64,000 bases of DNA. It comes from Diploptera punctata. Its lineage: Eukaryota > Arthropoda > Insecta > Blattodea > Blaberidae. The notes beneath the pieces were generated by a model that saw nothing but the letters and a program-made list of their open reading frames with translations, had not been told where the DNA came from and ran no database searches. The stretch is from assembly GCA_030220185.1 (NCBI GenBank), contig JASPKZ010002337.1:1273501-1337500 (forward strand), given 5' to 3'. Shown here one piece after another: positions 37,548 through 39,386 of this stretch. The first letter of the stretch is position 1. Every line of letters starts with the position of its first letter. Made by a program: the position numbers and the translations under genes.

Positions 37548-38565
37548 TAATAATAACCAACACTAGGCCTACTTCATTACGGACTGTTTGTCACAAAATA
37601 CAAAGATTTGTGAGTTACAATAGTATGATGAAAGTTAAAAAATTAAATTGTACATGTTGGTAGGTGCCGTCGTCCTCAAATTTTTAAATATATTGTATAT
37701 AAAATTAACTGGATCGCTTTCGGAAGTTATCTTCCATCTTCTGCAGGTTGGGCTTCTGCTACTCGTTTGTTGTGTACGATGATGTATACTCCGACTGTTT
37801 GTAGCAGCAACTAACTTGTTCTTGACGGTGTCGTATAATGGGTTTGACTGGGGTGCGTTCTCATTAAGAAGTGAGGTGTTGTTTGTTTCTTTTATAATTT
37901 CGAGGTCTTCAAATATATTTATCCTAGCTTTGAAGACCTCGAAATTATAAAAGAAACAAACAACACATCACTTCTTAATGAGAACGTACCCCAGTCAAAC
38001 CCATTATACGACATTGTCAAGAACAATTCAGTTGCTGCTAAAACAGTTCGAGTATACATCATCGTACACAACAACAACGAGTAGCAGAAGCTCAACCTGC
38101 AGAAGATGGAAGATAACTTAGCGCTCCAGTTAATTTTATATAGGGCTACAATATATTAACAAAGTTGAGGACGACGGCACCTACCAAGAGGTACAATTTA
38201 ATTTTTTAACTTTCATCATATGACTTCACCTCAACGGAATTCGATATGAATTTTACTAGTATTGATGTTACAATAGTAAATGGAGCGACGCAGATGGCCC
38301 GCGCATGCGTATGAAGCATTCGCCTGGTTGGTATAATGTTTTCATGCTTCACGATAATATCTGGTAGTCTTTGTAATATAATTCTAAACGTAGCTAAGGA
38401 ATAGCATTGCTTTCCGTCAAAATTCGGAACTAAAATCAGTCATAAAATTGAATTATGCATATTTACCGTATCCATGTCAATTTCACTAAAATCCTCCGCT
38501 GAATTAGTGCTGATGGACGTCCAAATTAATGCAAACTGAATCAAATACCTCTTAAAACACACCAT
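5680..38565 (-). CDS. Secreted acid-lipase-like alpha/beta hydrolase, 8 exons
   Basis: An ester hydrolase of the gastric/lysosomal acid lipase family, expected to hydrolyse acylglycerols or other esters outside the cell or in the secretory path. The eight exons join with GT-AG borders and consistent phases to 400 codons, close to the usual 390-420. Residues 1-23 are a signal peptide (LIQFALIW core). The family start [17 protein letters not shown] lies at about 42-57, and the oxyanion-side HG at about 81-82. [18 protein letters not shown] lies at about 107-124. Ser169 sits in GFSMG, where the family usually has GHSQG. Cys245 and Cys254 match the cap-domain pair. Asp341 (YVANDAF) and His372 (SGHTGF) complete a likely triad. 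Several N-x-S/T sites fit secretion. The cap is about 10 residues short at the exon 5/6 join. There is no internal stop or frameshift, so it is probably functional, but its substrate is unknown. Confidence 0.93.
5925..6345 (+). pseudogene. LINE lineage A, 5'-truncated 3' end
   Basis: A degenerate copy of the lineage A tail: [37 protein letters not shown], then an (AGTT)n-type tail at about 6324-6355. Two frames are needed because of indels. It lies in lipase intron 7, antisense to the gene. Confidence 0.8.
6360..6585. repeat. Inverted repeat with two hammerhead-like cores
   Basis: The arms 6360-6425 and 6505-6585 are diverged reverse complements. The left arm, read on minus, contains CTGATGAT, a GC-rich stem-loop, then CCGAAT. 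The right arm, read on plus, contains TTGATGAA, a stem-loop, then CCGAAAGG. CUGAUGA...GAAA is the hammerhead ribozyme core found in Penelope-like element repeats. Activity is not shown. Confidence 0.55.
6614..6670 (+). repeat. Short shared block next to Penelope-like palindromes
   Basis: ACCTCAACGGAATTTTA and the following ATGAATTTTA also occur directly after both large palindromes (11651-11695 and 38221-38271). The palindrome is absent at this copy, so it is an isolated edge of the same element. Confidence 0.5.
6791..7544 (+). mobile_element. LINE lineage A insertion with 14-bp TSD
   Basis: AGATATCTCTTGGT occurs at 6791-6804 and again at 7531-7544, flanking a 5'-truncated copy. The 228-codon frame (6816-7502) is intact and encodes the post-palm region: [55 protein letters not shown] and AAMNLRVR. 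The 3' tail is (GTAA)n. The perfect duplication and open frame point to recent insertion. It lies in lipase intron 7. Confidence 0.93.
7560..7935. other. Unannotated intronic sequence
   Basis: Contains A- and T-runs and short frames with low-complexity composition. I see no supported feature. Confidence 0.4.
7942..7998. repeat. (AAT)n microsatellite
   Basis: An imperfect trinucleotide array, about 55 bp, between unannotated sequence and a minus-strand SINE. Confidence 0.85.
8045..8322 (-). repeat. tRNA-derived SINE, family 4
   Basis: On the minus strand it begins GGCTCCGCGGCGCAAGCGG, carries an A-box-like GCAAGCGGTTAGA and a B-box-like GAGATCGAGTCTCGG, and continues with a non-tRNA body ending in a TATATATAG stretch near 8070. 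The head sits directly against the (AAT)n array at 8322. This is the only copy in the window. Confidence 0.6.
8322..8404. repeat. (AAT)n microsatellite
   Basis: About 80 bp, nearly perfect. Poly-Asn and poly-Ile frames across it are artefacts. On the minus strand it follows the 3' end of the adjacent LINE, so it is probably an expanded LINE tail. Confidence 0.95.
8425..8931 (-). pseudogene. RTE-like LINE 3' end flanked by triplet arrays
   Basis: A minus-strand frame encodes [40 protein letters not shown] and [15 protein letters not shown]. This is a post-palm tail related to the lineage C and E copies. The (ATT)n tract at its 3' side is its likely tail, and a second (TTA)n array lies at its 5' side. 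It has no RT core and lies in lipase intron 7. Confidence 0.8.
8932..9009. repeat. (TTA)n microsatellite
   Basis: A nearly perfect triplet array ending in a few TCA units. The poly-Tyr frame is an artefact. Confidence 0.95.
9010..9090 (+). repeat. SINE family 1, tRNA-like head only
   Basis: Matches the first 80 bp of the SINE1 copies (GTCCATCACTGTGATCTC, then a B-box-like GAGTTCGATCC). The body is missing. It is directly preceded by a triplet array. Confidence 0.7.
9095..9510. other. Unannotated intronic sequence
   Basis: AT-rich. I see no frame, repeat match or RNA structure that I can support. Confidence 0.4.
9515..9905 (+). pseudogene. Penelope-like element fragment, GIY-YIG end
   Basis: The plus frame reads [19 protein letters not shown], then [14 protein letters not shown] and VVADHA, with a stop soon after. 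C-x2-C followed by YIG and a basic helix is the start of the GIY-YIG endonuclease carried at the C-terminus of Penelope-like retroelements. The rest, to about 9905, is in broken frames. It lies in lipase intron 7, antisense to the gene. Confidence 0.7.
10020..10062. repeat. Short shared element end beside lipase exon 7
   Basis: AGCAGCGTGCGCCATGTATT and the following AGCTAGTA resemble blocks at 17285-17330 and, in reverse, 57160-57180. It looks like the terminal segment of one dispersed element. It ends a few bases from the exon 7 donor. Confidence 0.4.
10070..10212 (-). CDS. Lipase exon 7 (catalytic Asp)
   Basis: The acceptor TTTATCCAG precedes GAAAATTTC and the donor CAG|GTAAGAA is phase 0. 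It encodes [34 protein letters not shown] and [10 protein letters not shown]. The Asp in the family motif Y-G-x-N-D-W is kept, while the usual Trp after it is absent. Confidence 0.92.
10255..10715 (+). pseudogene. LINE lineage A, 5'-truncated 3' end
   Basis: Encodes [31 protein letters not shown], then [15 protein letters not shown] and TMNLRVR, with an (AGTT)-like end. It starts at LPVILYG, where an in-frame stop replaces the Cys of YGCETW. It lies in lipase intron 6, 43 bp upstream of exon 7, so it is close to the splice acceptor. Confidence 0.88.
10975..11650. repeat. Large palindrome, Penelope-like terminal repeat
   Basis: Two arms of about 325 and 350 bp meet at 11298 (TTCCTTTATAAGGAA). 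The outer ends are TGATGAAAGTTAAAAATTAA and its complement. Each arm holds an internal duplication of the GACTGGGGTGCGTTCTCAT block. Each also carries a hammerhead-like core, GATGGAAGATAACTTCC followed by GAAAGC, on opposite strands (about 11070-11100 minus, 11535-11560 plus). A frame [18 protein letters not shown] fits the C-terminal end of a Penelope-like ORF. A second copy is at 37625-38221. Confidence 0.75.
11651..11700 (+). repeat. Conserved edge after the palindrome
   Basis: GACTTCACCTCAACGGAATT and the next 25 bp are repeated after the palindrome at 38221-38271 and, diverged, at 6614-6670. Confidence 0.55.
11786..11870 (-). CDS. Lipase exon 6
   Basis: An 85-nt exon. The acceptor TATTTCCAG precedes GATAATCC and the donor TCAG|GTAAATA leaves phase 1. 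It encodes [11 protein letters not shown] and [12 protein letters not shown], the segment that in relatives reads PAGxS..HxxQ. It starts about ten residues later than relatives would, so this region is shortened or a micro-exon was missed. Confidence 0.85.
12060..12216. repeat. Inverted repeat with hammerhead-like core
   Basis: The left part (ATTCTGTAGGAAACATATG) pairs with the right part near 12165-12205, where the plus strand reads GAAGATGG, a stem-loop, CCGAAAGGCC. GAGATCTCA occurs at 12060 and again at 12960, beyond a 718-bp insertion, so the repeat continues at about 12943-12990. Confidence 0.5.
12221..12938. mobile_element. MITE-like element with TTAA duplication
   Basis: Bounded by TTAA at 12217-12220 and 12939-12942. 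The inverted ends are GAGGGGGTGATGG and CCATCACCTCCC, extended by AAATTT-rich blocks. A TTAA target is typical of piggyBac-type elements, but the tips do not look like classic piggyBac. No transposase frame is present. It interrupts the inverted repeat at 12060-12990. Confidence 0.65.
13140..14075 (-). mobile_element. Internally deleted IS630/Tc1/mariner-like element
   Basis: Minus frame 13910-13575 starts [19 protein letters not shown] and holds a DUF4817-like helix-turn-helix region ([24 protein letters not shown]). A frameshift leads to 13627-13424 ([20 protein letters not shown]). The catalytic DDE domain is absent. Inverted blocks at 13325-13400 and about 13985-14060 share GATCGAAACACAATGG and GATATCGTGT. 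The outer limits are approximate. A related end lies at 56120-56290. Confidence 0.75.
14115..14590. repeat. Two tRNA-like SINE copies, one with inverted core
   Basis: Both start with TTATTTAAATTAACACATTC and the same next 30 bp (14115 and 14395), then a B-box complement (GAACCGGGATTTAAACCC / GAACCGGGACTTGAACCC). After that, copy 1 reads GACCCCTAGTTCTAACG while copy 2 holds the same segment in reverse (AGAACTAGGGGTC), followed by a second B-box, GGAATCAAATCC. Copy 2 therefore carries head-to-head tRNA-like halves. Confidence 0.6.
14757..15447 (+). mobile_element. Non-autonomous mariner-like element, 691 bp, long TIRs
   Basis: TA target duplications at 14755-14756 and 15448-15449. The terminal inverted repeats are about 160 bp each, start CAGAGTGTCCCAAATTGATG, and reach into the GGCGGCGA block. 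A plus frame (start about 14908) encodes [36 protein letters not shown], then after a frameshift [18 protein letters not shown]. These are the N-terminal DNA-binding helices of a mariner-type transposase. The DDE domain is deleted. It lies in lipase intron 5. Confidence 0.85.
15735..16235 (+). repeat. Partial copy of the 49.06-kb MITE
   Basis: Shares TTTATTTCGAAGTTGTAATA, TCGGTTGACATCTTCCGGTC and GTTTGTAACGTCTTCAAAT with the left half of the element at 49058-49688. The right inverted end is missing, and the left end (GCCCAAAAAAC) is diverged. Confidence 0.7.
16405..17290 (-). pseudogene. Fragment of an uncharacterised multi-copy gene family
   Basis: On minus, broken frames give [18 protein letters not shown] and [13 protein letters not shown], then [59 protein letters not shown] and SRxSMPNF. 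I recall this motif order from a widespread uncharacterised invertebrate family, often in repeated DNA. At least three stops are present. Its function is unknown. It lies in lipase intron 5 on the same strand, so it is unlikely to be an exon of the lipase. Confidence 0.55.
17501..17668 (-). CDS. Lipase exon 5 (cap domain)
   Basis: The acceptor TTTTTTCAG precedes TATTTGG and the donor GTT|GTAAGT is phase 0. It encodes [11 protein letters not shown], then [17 protein letters not shown] and ILFVAHGF. The two Cys match the conserved lid/cap disulfide pair in spacing. Confidence 0.88.
17714..18670 (+). mobile_element. LINE lineage B insertion with 11-bp TSD
   Basis: ATTTTCCTTAC occurs at 17703-17713 and 18671-18681. 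The copy starts inside the reverse-transcriptase domain: [17 protein letters not shown], then a 1-nt deletion near 17880, then MIRSWKHMT and [12 protein letters not shown] (the RT catalytic box, YADD in most, FADD here). It ends [13 protein letters not shown] with a GAAGGAGAAG tail. The 241-codon frame 17891-18616 is open. It lies in lipase intron 4, 33 bp from exon 5. Confidence 0.92.
18690..18850 (-). repeat. Repeat R-a (minus)
   Basis: The reverse complement of blocks at 3030-3170 and 23500-23640: AATCATTGCATGCCGGAACC, ACCTACCTTC, GTGTCCAAAAAATA, TTTTTAACTGCAAG. It directly follows the LINE duplication. Confidence 0.6.
18851..19072. other. Unannotated segment
   Basis: I see no supported feature. 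It has ordinary base composition. Confidence 0.3.
19073..19103. repeat. (TA)n microsatellite
   Basis: About 30 bp of alternating TA, followed by (AATA)n, which is the 3' tail of the minus-strand LINE next to it. Confidence 0.95.
19104..19625 (-). pseudogene. LINE lineage D, 3' end with (TTTA)n tail
   Basis: The minus frames encode [39 protein letters not shown] and [20 protein letters not shown], a well-preserved tail of an RTE-like element. The 3' end on minus is (TTTA)n at 19104-19122, a different tail unit from lineages A, B and C. It is 5'-truncated near 19625 in a (TA)n tract. Confidence 0.8.
19703..19735. repeat. (TA)n microsatellite used as LINE target
   Basis: About 32 bp of TA. The last bases plus GGGAAATA form the duplicated target of the LINE that follows. 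Another (TA)n tract lies at 19626-19645. Confidence 0.9.
19730..20328 (+). mobile_element. LINE lineage A insertion with 14-bp TSD
   Basis: TATATAGGGAAATA is at 19730-19743 and 20315-20328. The body (19744-20314) encodes [47 protein letters not shown] and [20 protein letters not shown], with one premature stop near 20131. It ends AAMNLRVR and a (GTAA)n tail. It lies in lipase intron 4. Confidence 0.93.
20365..20398. repeat. (TA)n microsatellite
   Basis: About 34 bp, 5' of a tRNA-like cassette. Confidence 0.95.
20455..20600 (+). repeat. tRNA-like cassette between (TA)n tracts, copy 1
   Basis: The head at 20471-20540 can fold as a cloverleaf: a GCCTGG / CCAGGC acceptor, a CTGAG / CTCAG anticodon stem with loop GTACAGA, and a perfect B box GGTTCGAATCC. 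It is followed by TTTATTTTTCTTATCATACG and then (TA)n at 20563-20596. Copies at 39295-39382 and 61430-61640 have the same body and (TA)n ends, so it is a SINE rather than a tRNA gene. Confidence 0.7.
20601..21235. other. Unclassified segment, possible solo LTR
   Basis: A region of more balanced base composition starting near TGTTGGGTG (20645) and running to GATCGCTACA (21183), about 540 bp between TG and CA. It contains an imperfect internal repeat (GATGTTATCCCCTTCGG / GATGTTCTCCCTTTGTT, each followed by CTGGGAGGCTT). There is no coding frame. I cannot find a target duplication, so solo LTR is only a guess. Confidence 0.3.
21239..21262. repeat. (TA)n microsatellite
   Basis: About 24 bp. Confidence 0.9.
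21329..21667 (+). mobile_element. SINE family 1, full length, 10-bp TSD
   Basis: ATCTCGTGCT is at 21319-21328 and 21668-21677. The head is tRNA-derived: CCGCTGTGGTCTCGAGG, then B box GGGTTCGATCC. The body runs through TTTTTCTGGGTGAGG, ACAAATGTCAGGAAAACTTT and GGTGTGGAAAGCAACGGGAA to a TATGGATGG end. It is non-coding, needs LINE machinery in trans, and is close to the family consensus, so recent. Confidence 0.92.
21668..22317. other. Unannotated intronic sequence
   Basis: AT-rich lipase intron 4 sequence. No frame, structure or repeat match that I can support. Confidence 0.4.
22335..22638 (+). mobile_element. SINE family 1, full length
   Basis: Same structure as the copy at 21329, with a shorter CATCATCATC segment. 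It is flanked by (TA)n on both sides (22318-22334 and 22639-22691), so it inserted into a TA array and the target duplication cannot be delimited. Confidence 0.92.
22639..22691. repeat. (TA)n microsatellite
   Basis: About 50 bp with one phase break. Confidence 0.95.
22828..22982 (+). repeat. tRNA-like sequence followed by (TC)n array
   Basis: 22833-22907 carries an A-box-like TGGTCTAGTGG and a B-box-like GTGTTCGATCCC with tRNA spacing. The stems pair only partly. A (TC)n tract of about 75 bp starts at 22909. It resembles a SINE head with a microsatellite in place of the body. Confidence 0.5.
23225..23640 (+). repeat. Repeat R-a with a 137-bp insertion
   Basis: Matches 2906-3175, but the match breaks at 23334 and resumes after 23470. 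TGAGTTGTATT stands at both edges (23323-23333 and 23471-23481), so a short AT-rich sequence inserted with an 11-bp duplication. The insert begins AAAATATTTTAAT and repeats that motif near its middle. Confidence 0.6.
23756..23926. other. 5' leader of the ORF1 fragment
   Basis: Directly upstream of the retrotransposon ORF1 start. It contains short frames only. Confidence 0.3.
23927..25030 (+). pseudogene. Jockey-type LINE ORF1 (gag-like), frameshifted
   Basis: An open frame 23927-24622 ([14 protein letters not shown]...) holds the domain that precedes the zinc knuckles in jockey-type gag proteins: [31 protein letters not shown] and [14 protein letters not shown]. After a frameshift near 24600 the coding sense continues [29 protein letters not shown] and [19 protein letters not shown], giving three CCHC-type knuckles. 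It ends near 25028. It is an RNA-binding protein of a retrotransposon. No ORF2 follows. Confidence 0.8.
25031..25204 (+). other. Trailing part of the jockey-type fragment
   Basis: A-rich coding-like sequence continuing from ORF1 without a stable frame, ending near GCACAATAATG. No endonuclease or RT motif is seen. Confidence 0.35.
25205..25765. other. Unclassified moderately GC-rich segment
   Basis: Starts AGGGCCTGAAAAGGCC and stands out in composition from its AT-rich neighbours. No frame or repeat partner is present in this window. It could be a retroelement terminal repeat, but I have no positive evidence. Confidence 0.25.
25771..26098 (+). repeat. SINE family 2, 5' slightly truncated
   Basis: Begins GAGTGGTTAAGGCAAGAGG, then the TTGGCGCATAGCTAC head and the body TGGGACCGGTGACCACCCAG and CATATGTCACCCCTACACTGG, ending CTAGGCCTGTCGCGCC. 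It matches copies at 27470, 47708, 51530 and 52220. Confidence 0.85.
26110..26640. other. Unannotated, with (TGA)n microsatellite
   Basis: (GAT)n at 26464-26491 gives the poly-His artefact frame. Otherwise nothing is supported. Confidence 0.4.
26640..26940 (+). promoter_or_regulatory. Retroelement terminal region with TATA box and ribozyme-like core
   Basis: TATAAATAGGGCAGG at 26741-26755 is a good TATA box. About 45 bp downstream lies CCTTGAGGATGCC, a stem-loop, then GAGAAACGTCGG, which has the order of a hammerhead-type core (C-U-G-A-x-G-A ... G-A-A-A-C) with changes. Such a layout suits the terminal repeat of a Penelope-like or related element. No coding part is attached. Confidence 0.4.
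27050..27110 (+). repeat. Short LINE lineage A piece
   Basis: TGGAAATGGACAGTTAATAA and the next 20 bp match the [13 protein letters not shown] coding block at 6836-6880. It ends 40 bp from lipase exon 4. Confidence 0.5.
27148..27379 (-). CDS. Lipase exon 4 (nucleophile elbow)
   Basis: The acceptor TTTTTAG precedes CTTTCACG and the donor CTG|GTAAGT is phase 0. It encodes [17 protein letters not shown], then [14 protein letters not shown] with the nucleophile Ser, then [10 protein letters not shown]. The H and Q of the usual GHSQG are F and M here. The Ser and both Gly are kept. Confidence 0.94.
27470..27803 (-). repeat. SINE family 2, full length
   Basis: The reverse complement of the family: head CTACGGCGCGGGAC, body GGGACCGGTGCCCACCCAGC on minus, tail near CTGGTAAAAGGGCAACCGC. 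It lies in lipase intron 3, in gene orientation. Confidence 0.85.
27937..30046 (+). pseudogene. Mariner-like transposon, decayed, host of a nested element
   Basis: Inverted ends: ACGTGTCCACAAATATA at left, its complement at right (30029-30046), and inner TIR blocks at 28613-28702 and 29935-30028 (ACTTTAAACTACTACTACGT, GAGAAACTCAAAACGTTTT). The transposase starts at 28882 ([10 protein letters not shown]), has [17 protein letters not shown] and [17 protein letters not shown] helix-turn-helix parts, then [14 protein letters not shown], where the usual DEATF is damaged. It ends in the frames with [11 protein letters not shown] and [13 protein letters not shown]. Multiple frameshifts and stops are present. 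The left TIR is split by the element at 27956-28610. Confidence 0.85.
27956..28610 (-). mobile_element. 655-bp mariner-like element nested in a TIR
   Basis: TIRs CAGGGTGTCACATTCAATCC (left) and CACAGTGTCCCATTTAAACC (right, reversed), continuing about 65 bp with CTCCCACA and ATTAATCGTAACT blocks. Flanked by TA and TT, a mutated TA duplication. Minus frame 28379-28110 encodes [35 protein letters not shown] and [12 protein letters not shown], the DNA-binding half of a transposase. The catalytic half is missing, so it is non-autonomous. Confidence 0.85.
30060..30450. other. Unannotated intronic sequence
   Basis: T-rich. No feature that I can support. Confidence 0.4.
30454..31982 (+). mobile_element. 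Tc1-type transposon, 1529 bp, TA duplication
   Basis: TA at 30452-30453 and 31983-31984. Inverted ends CACTGCTCAAAACAATTAGA and its near-perfect complement. The transposase starts at 30742 ([20 protein letters not shown]) with paired helix-turn-helix parts ([35 protein letters not shown]). Then [13 protein letters not shown] has the first Asp, [15 protein letters not shown] the second, and [14 protein letters not shown] the Glu, spaced exactly 34 residues. This is the DD34E triad. Frameshifts near 30930 and 31130 and a stop at 31384 kill it. It lies in lipase intron 3, antisense. Confidence 0.93.
31990..32235. other. Unannotated intronic sequence
   Basis: No feature that I can support. Confidence 0.35.
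32240..32375. repeat. AT-rich tandem repeat, about 30-bp units
   Basis: Four or more diverged units containing AGAAATAAAATATTTATTTT. It is a minisatellite-like tract with no coding meaning. Confidence 0.65.
32400..33460 (+). pseudogene. CR1/jockey-type LINE 3' end, split by a SINE
   Basis: The plus frames encode [38 protein letters not shown] and [12 protein letters not shown], then [10 protein letters not shown] with stops. This is the C-terminal block after the RT domain in CR1/jockey LINEs (cf. the usual RxWNSLP ending). It resumes after the SINE at 32821-33145 as 3'-UTR and ends in AATAAAGCATTATTATTA, so its tail seeds the (TTA)n array at 33452. Confidence 0.7.
32821..33145 (-). mobile_element. 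SINE family 1 nested in a LINE
   Basis: A full-length minus copy (head GTCCACCTCTGTGGTC on minus, tail CCATCCATAG on plus). TATTTACATA before and TATTTATATA after fit a 10-bp duplication with one change. Confidence 0.88.
33452..33518. repeat. (TTA)n microsatellite, LINE tail
   Basis: A nearly perfect array directly after the AATAAAGC end of the LINE. Confidence 0.95.
33519..33856 (+). mobile_element. SINE family 1 inserted in a (TTA)n array
   Basis: A full-length copy from GTCCACCGCTGTGATC to TATGGATGGATGG, with triplet array on both sides (33452-33518 and 33858-33910). It therefore landed inside the array. Confidence 0.92.
33858..33910. repeat. (ATT)n microsatellite
   Basis: The second half of the array split by the SINE. 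It ends 86 bp from lipase exon 3. Confidence 0.95.
33996..34110 (-). CDS. Lipase exon 3
   Basis: The acceptor TCTCCAG precedes GGTATTTG and the donor TTCAG|GTGATT leaves phase 2. It encodes [24 protein letters not shown] and DEFWNF, the most conserved stretch of the family. The family usually has Ala or another small residue where this protein has Cys in GNCRGN. Confidence 0.93.
34165..34685. repeat. MITE-like element with long inverted repeats
   Basis: 34167-34345 and 34480-34685 are diverged reverse complements, sharing CTTTCATTGGA, GTATCTTCAATCC, CTGTGATGTACTTT and AGAGCTGTGATT. A low-quality minus frame crosses the centre. No transposase motif. It lies in lipase intron 2. Confidence 0.6.
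34700..34970. other. Unannotated intronic sequence
   Basis: Part of a 105-codon plus frame (34750-35067) of no recognisable character. I do not support it as a gene. Confidence 0.35.
34972..35066 (+). repeat. SINE family 5 body fragment
   Basis: GAACCTTAAGCCTGAGTAAA, ATGCCTCTAATCAAAATTTA and CATCCTAGTAATAAC match, on the opposite strand, the body of the SINE at 59235-59578. Confidence 0.6.
35090..35530 (+). pseudogene. 5' part of a DNA transposon
   Basis: At 35236 [11 protein letters not shown] is followed by a stop. Shifted frames continue HFLTLEHILK-like and [16 protein letters not shown] blocks. I recall MPR-K-R-VYS starts from a family of insect transposases, but the match is weak. The segment ends at the LINE target site. 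It lies in lipase intron 2. Confidence 0.35.
35539..36303 (-). mobile_element. LINE lineage B-related insertion with 12-13 bp TSD
   Basis: ATTCACTGCATAC is at 35539-35551 and 36291-36303. The body (about 35551-36290) reads on minus from [19 protein letters not shown] (the YADD box of the RT domain) through [18 protein letters not shown] and [20 protein letters not shown] to [12 protein letters not shown], with a (GAA)n tail. Frameshifts are present. It lies in lipase intron 2, in gene orientation, 119 bp downstream of exon 2. Confidence 0.92.
36422..36620 (-). CDS. Lipase exon 2 (N-terminal family signature)
   Basis: The acceptor CTGCAG precedes GTACAAGTC and the donor TTTAG|GTTAG leaves phase 1. 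It encodes [24 protein letters not shown] and [17 protein letters not shown]. The HG after the hydrophobic strand is the oxyanion-hole region. Family members usually have a Leu/Met-rich HGLL here, so HGIS is a variant. Confidence 0.93.
36690..37325. repeat. Foldback MITE, copy 1
   Basis: Inverted arms of about 210 bp (36746-36958 and 37012-37215) contain AACACGCTTTATTAGAAAAC, TTTAATTTCCAACGC, CATCTCCAACACATCTAGA and GAGTGGGGTGCTCT. The loop is about 50 bp, with GATATTGGTAAAATTAAAGT. The right flank AGTTTTAATATTTTACAGAA to TACTCCTCTAAAAAAA is shared with copy 2 (40985-41420). No coding content. It lies in lipase intron 1. Confidence 0.8.
37340..37515 (+). repeat. SINE family 3, 5'-truncated
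   Basis: Starts at CTGGGGTCGACTCAGCC, with the family body GAGTACCATACG, CCGATTGTCC and GGGCCTCCTGAGTAGTGG. The tRNA head is missing. Confidence 0.8.
37516..37556. repeat. (AAT)n microsatellite
   Basis: About 40 bp, imperfect. Confidence 0.85.
37625..38271. repeat. Large palindrome, Penelope-like terminal repeat, copy 2
   Basis: Arms of about 295 bp meet near 37918 at complementary GAGGTCTTCAAA / TTTGAAGACCTC blocks. The outer ends TGATGAAAGTTAAAAAATTA and the hammerhead-like cores are shared with 10975-11650; the right-arm core has lost CTTCCGAAAG. The central frame [20 protein letters not shown] continues into [16 protein letters not shown], the C-terminal end of a Penelope-like ORF. The right flank, from 38221, is the same ACCTCAACGGAATT block. 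Confidence 0.75.
38467..38565 (-). CDS. Lipase exon 1 (signal peptide)
   Basis: 33 codons. It starts MVCFKRY, then a hydrophobic core [13 protein letters not shown], with likely cleavage near NSA|ED. The donor is ACG|GTAAAT, phase 0. Eight bases before the ATG is TTTATTGCAG, a good acceptor, so an upstream 5'-UTR exon probably exists beyond 38573. Confidence 0.85.
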
Positions 38566-38600
38566 GTTTAACCTGCAATAAAATTTGTTTCAGTCAACAC

Positions 38601-38915
38601 GTGAAATTAAATAGTCAAGATATAATAAGAATAGTTAAGTCTCGTAGACTACGATGGGCAGGACATGTGCCACGAATAGGGAATGAAAGACATGCATGGA
38701 AGCTTCTTGTAGGAAAACCAGAGGTAAAACGCTCAGTTGGTAGACAAATAATGAAGTGGGAGGATAACATTAACAATGATTTGAGGGACATATATTATAC
38801 ATGGAATTATTGGAAAACATTCGCTCAGGATAGGGATGTATGGAGAGCTTACGTCCGCGCGGCCATGAACCTACGGGTTCGATAGTGCCAGTAAGTTAGT
38901 TAGTTAGTTAAATTC
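38601..38915 (+). pseudogene. LINE lineage A just upstream of the lipase ATG
   Basis: A 94-codon frame: [35 protein letters not shown] and [16 protein letters not shown], then an (AGTT)n tail. It lies about 50 bp upstream (in gene sense) of the lipase start codon, antisense. With a splice acceptor just before the ATG, it probably sits in a 5'-UTR intron. Confidence 0.85.
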
Positions 38916-38919
38916 TAAT

Positions 38920-39228
38920 ATTTGCGATACCATCAGAGAATGTTCTTATAGGTTTACAAGAATTGGAAATACATTTGAACCCATATTTTTGTGTAATAAA
39001 TAACATGTAAAATTAAGTATTAATTGAGGCCATGAGAACCATAGTGATATAAGTGACATTTTTTTTACAAAAATGAGATAAACACATAAAATTGTAGTTA
39101 TTTGGTTATTTTACCTCGTGCCATAGAGATACGAGTACTTTCCATCACCTGCTGCCATCTAGAGAGGAATATGTTAACTACATAAAATTAATATAAAATT
39201 ATGGAATATTCACCTGAAAGGCCCGTCT
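38920..39228. other. Unannotated sequence upstream of the lipase
   Basis: No TATA box or initiator that I would defend. No frame. Confidence 0.35.
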
Positions 39229-39234
39229 CCTCAA

Positions 39235-39298
39235 CTTAATTATTTAACTGTAGCGCTTTCGGGACTTGTCCCACCATCGGCAGGATTCAAAACACCAG
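39235..39298 (-). ncRNA. Hammerhead-like core of a retroelement repeat
   Basis: On minus: CTGCCGATGGT, a perfect GGGAC-AA-GTCCC stem-loop, then GAAAGCGCTAC. The GAAA and stem II fit a hammerhead ribozyme. The first core strand is C-C-G-A-U-G-G instead of C-U-G-A-U-G-A, so activity is doubtful. It belongs to the same motif family as the cores in both palindromes. Confidence 0.5.
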
Positions 39299-39342
39299 TT
39301 CCGGGTTCGAATCCCGTCCAGGCATTAATTTTTCTTATCATA

Positions 39343-39382
<40 letters not shown>
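39295..39382 (+). repeat. tRNA-like cassette with (TA)n, copy 2 (truncated)
   Basis: Only the B-box side of the head remains (CCGGGTTCGAATCCCGTCC, AGGCA), then the same TTTTTCTTATCATACC body and (TA)n at 39343-39382. Confidence 0.7.
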
Positions 39383-39384
<2 letters not shown>

Positions 39385-39386
<2 letters not shown>

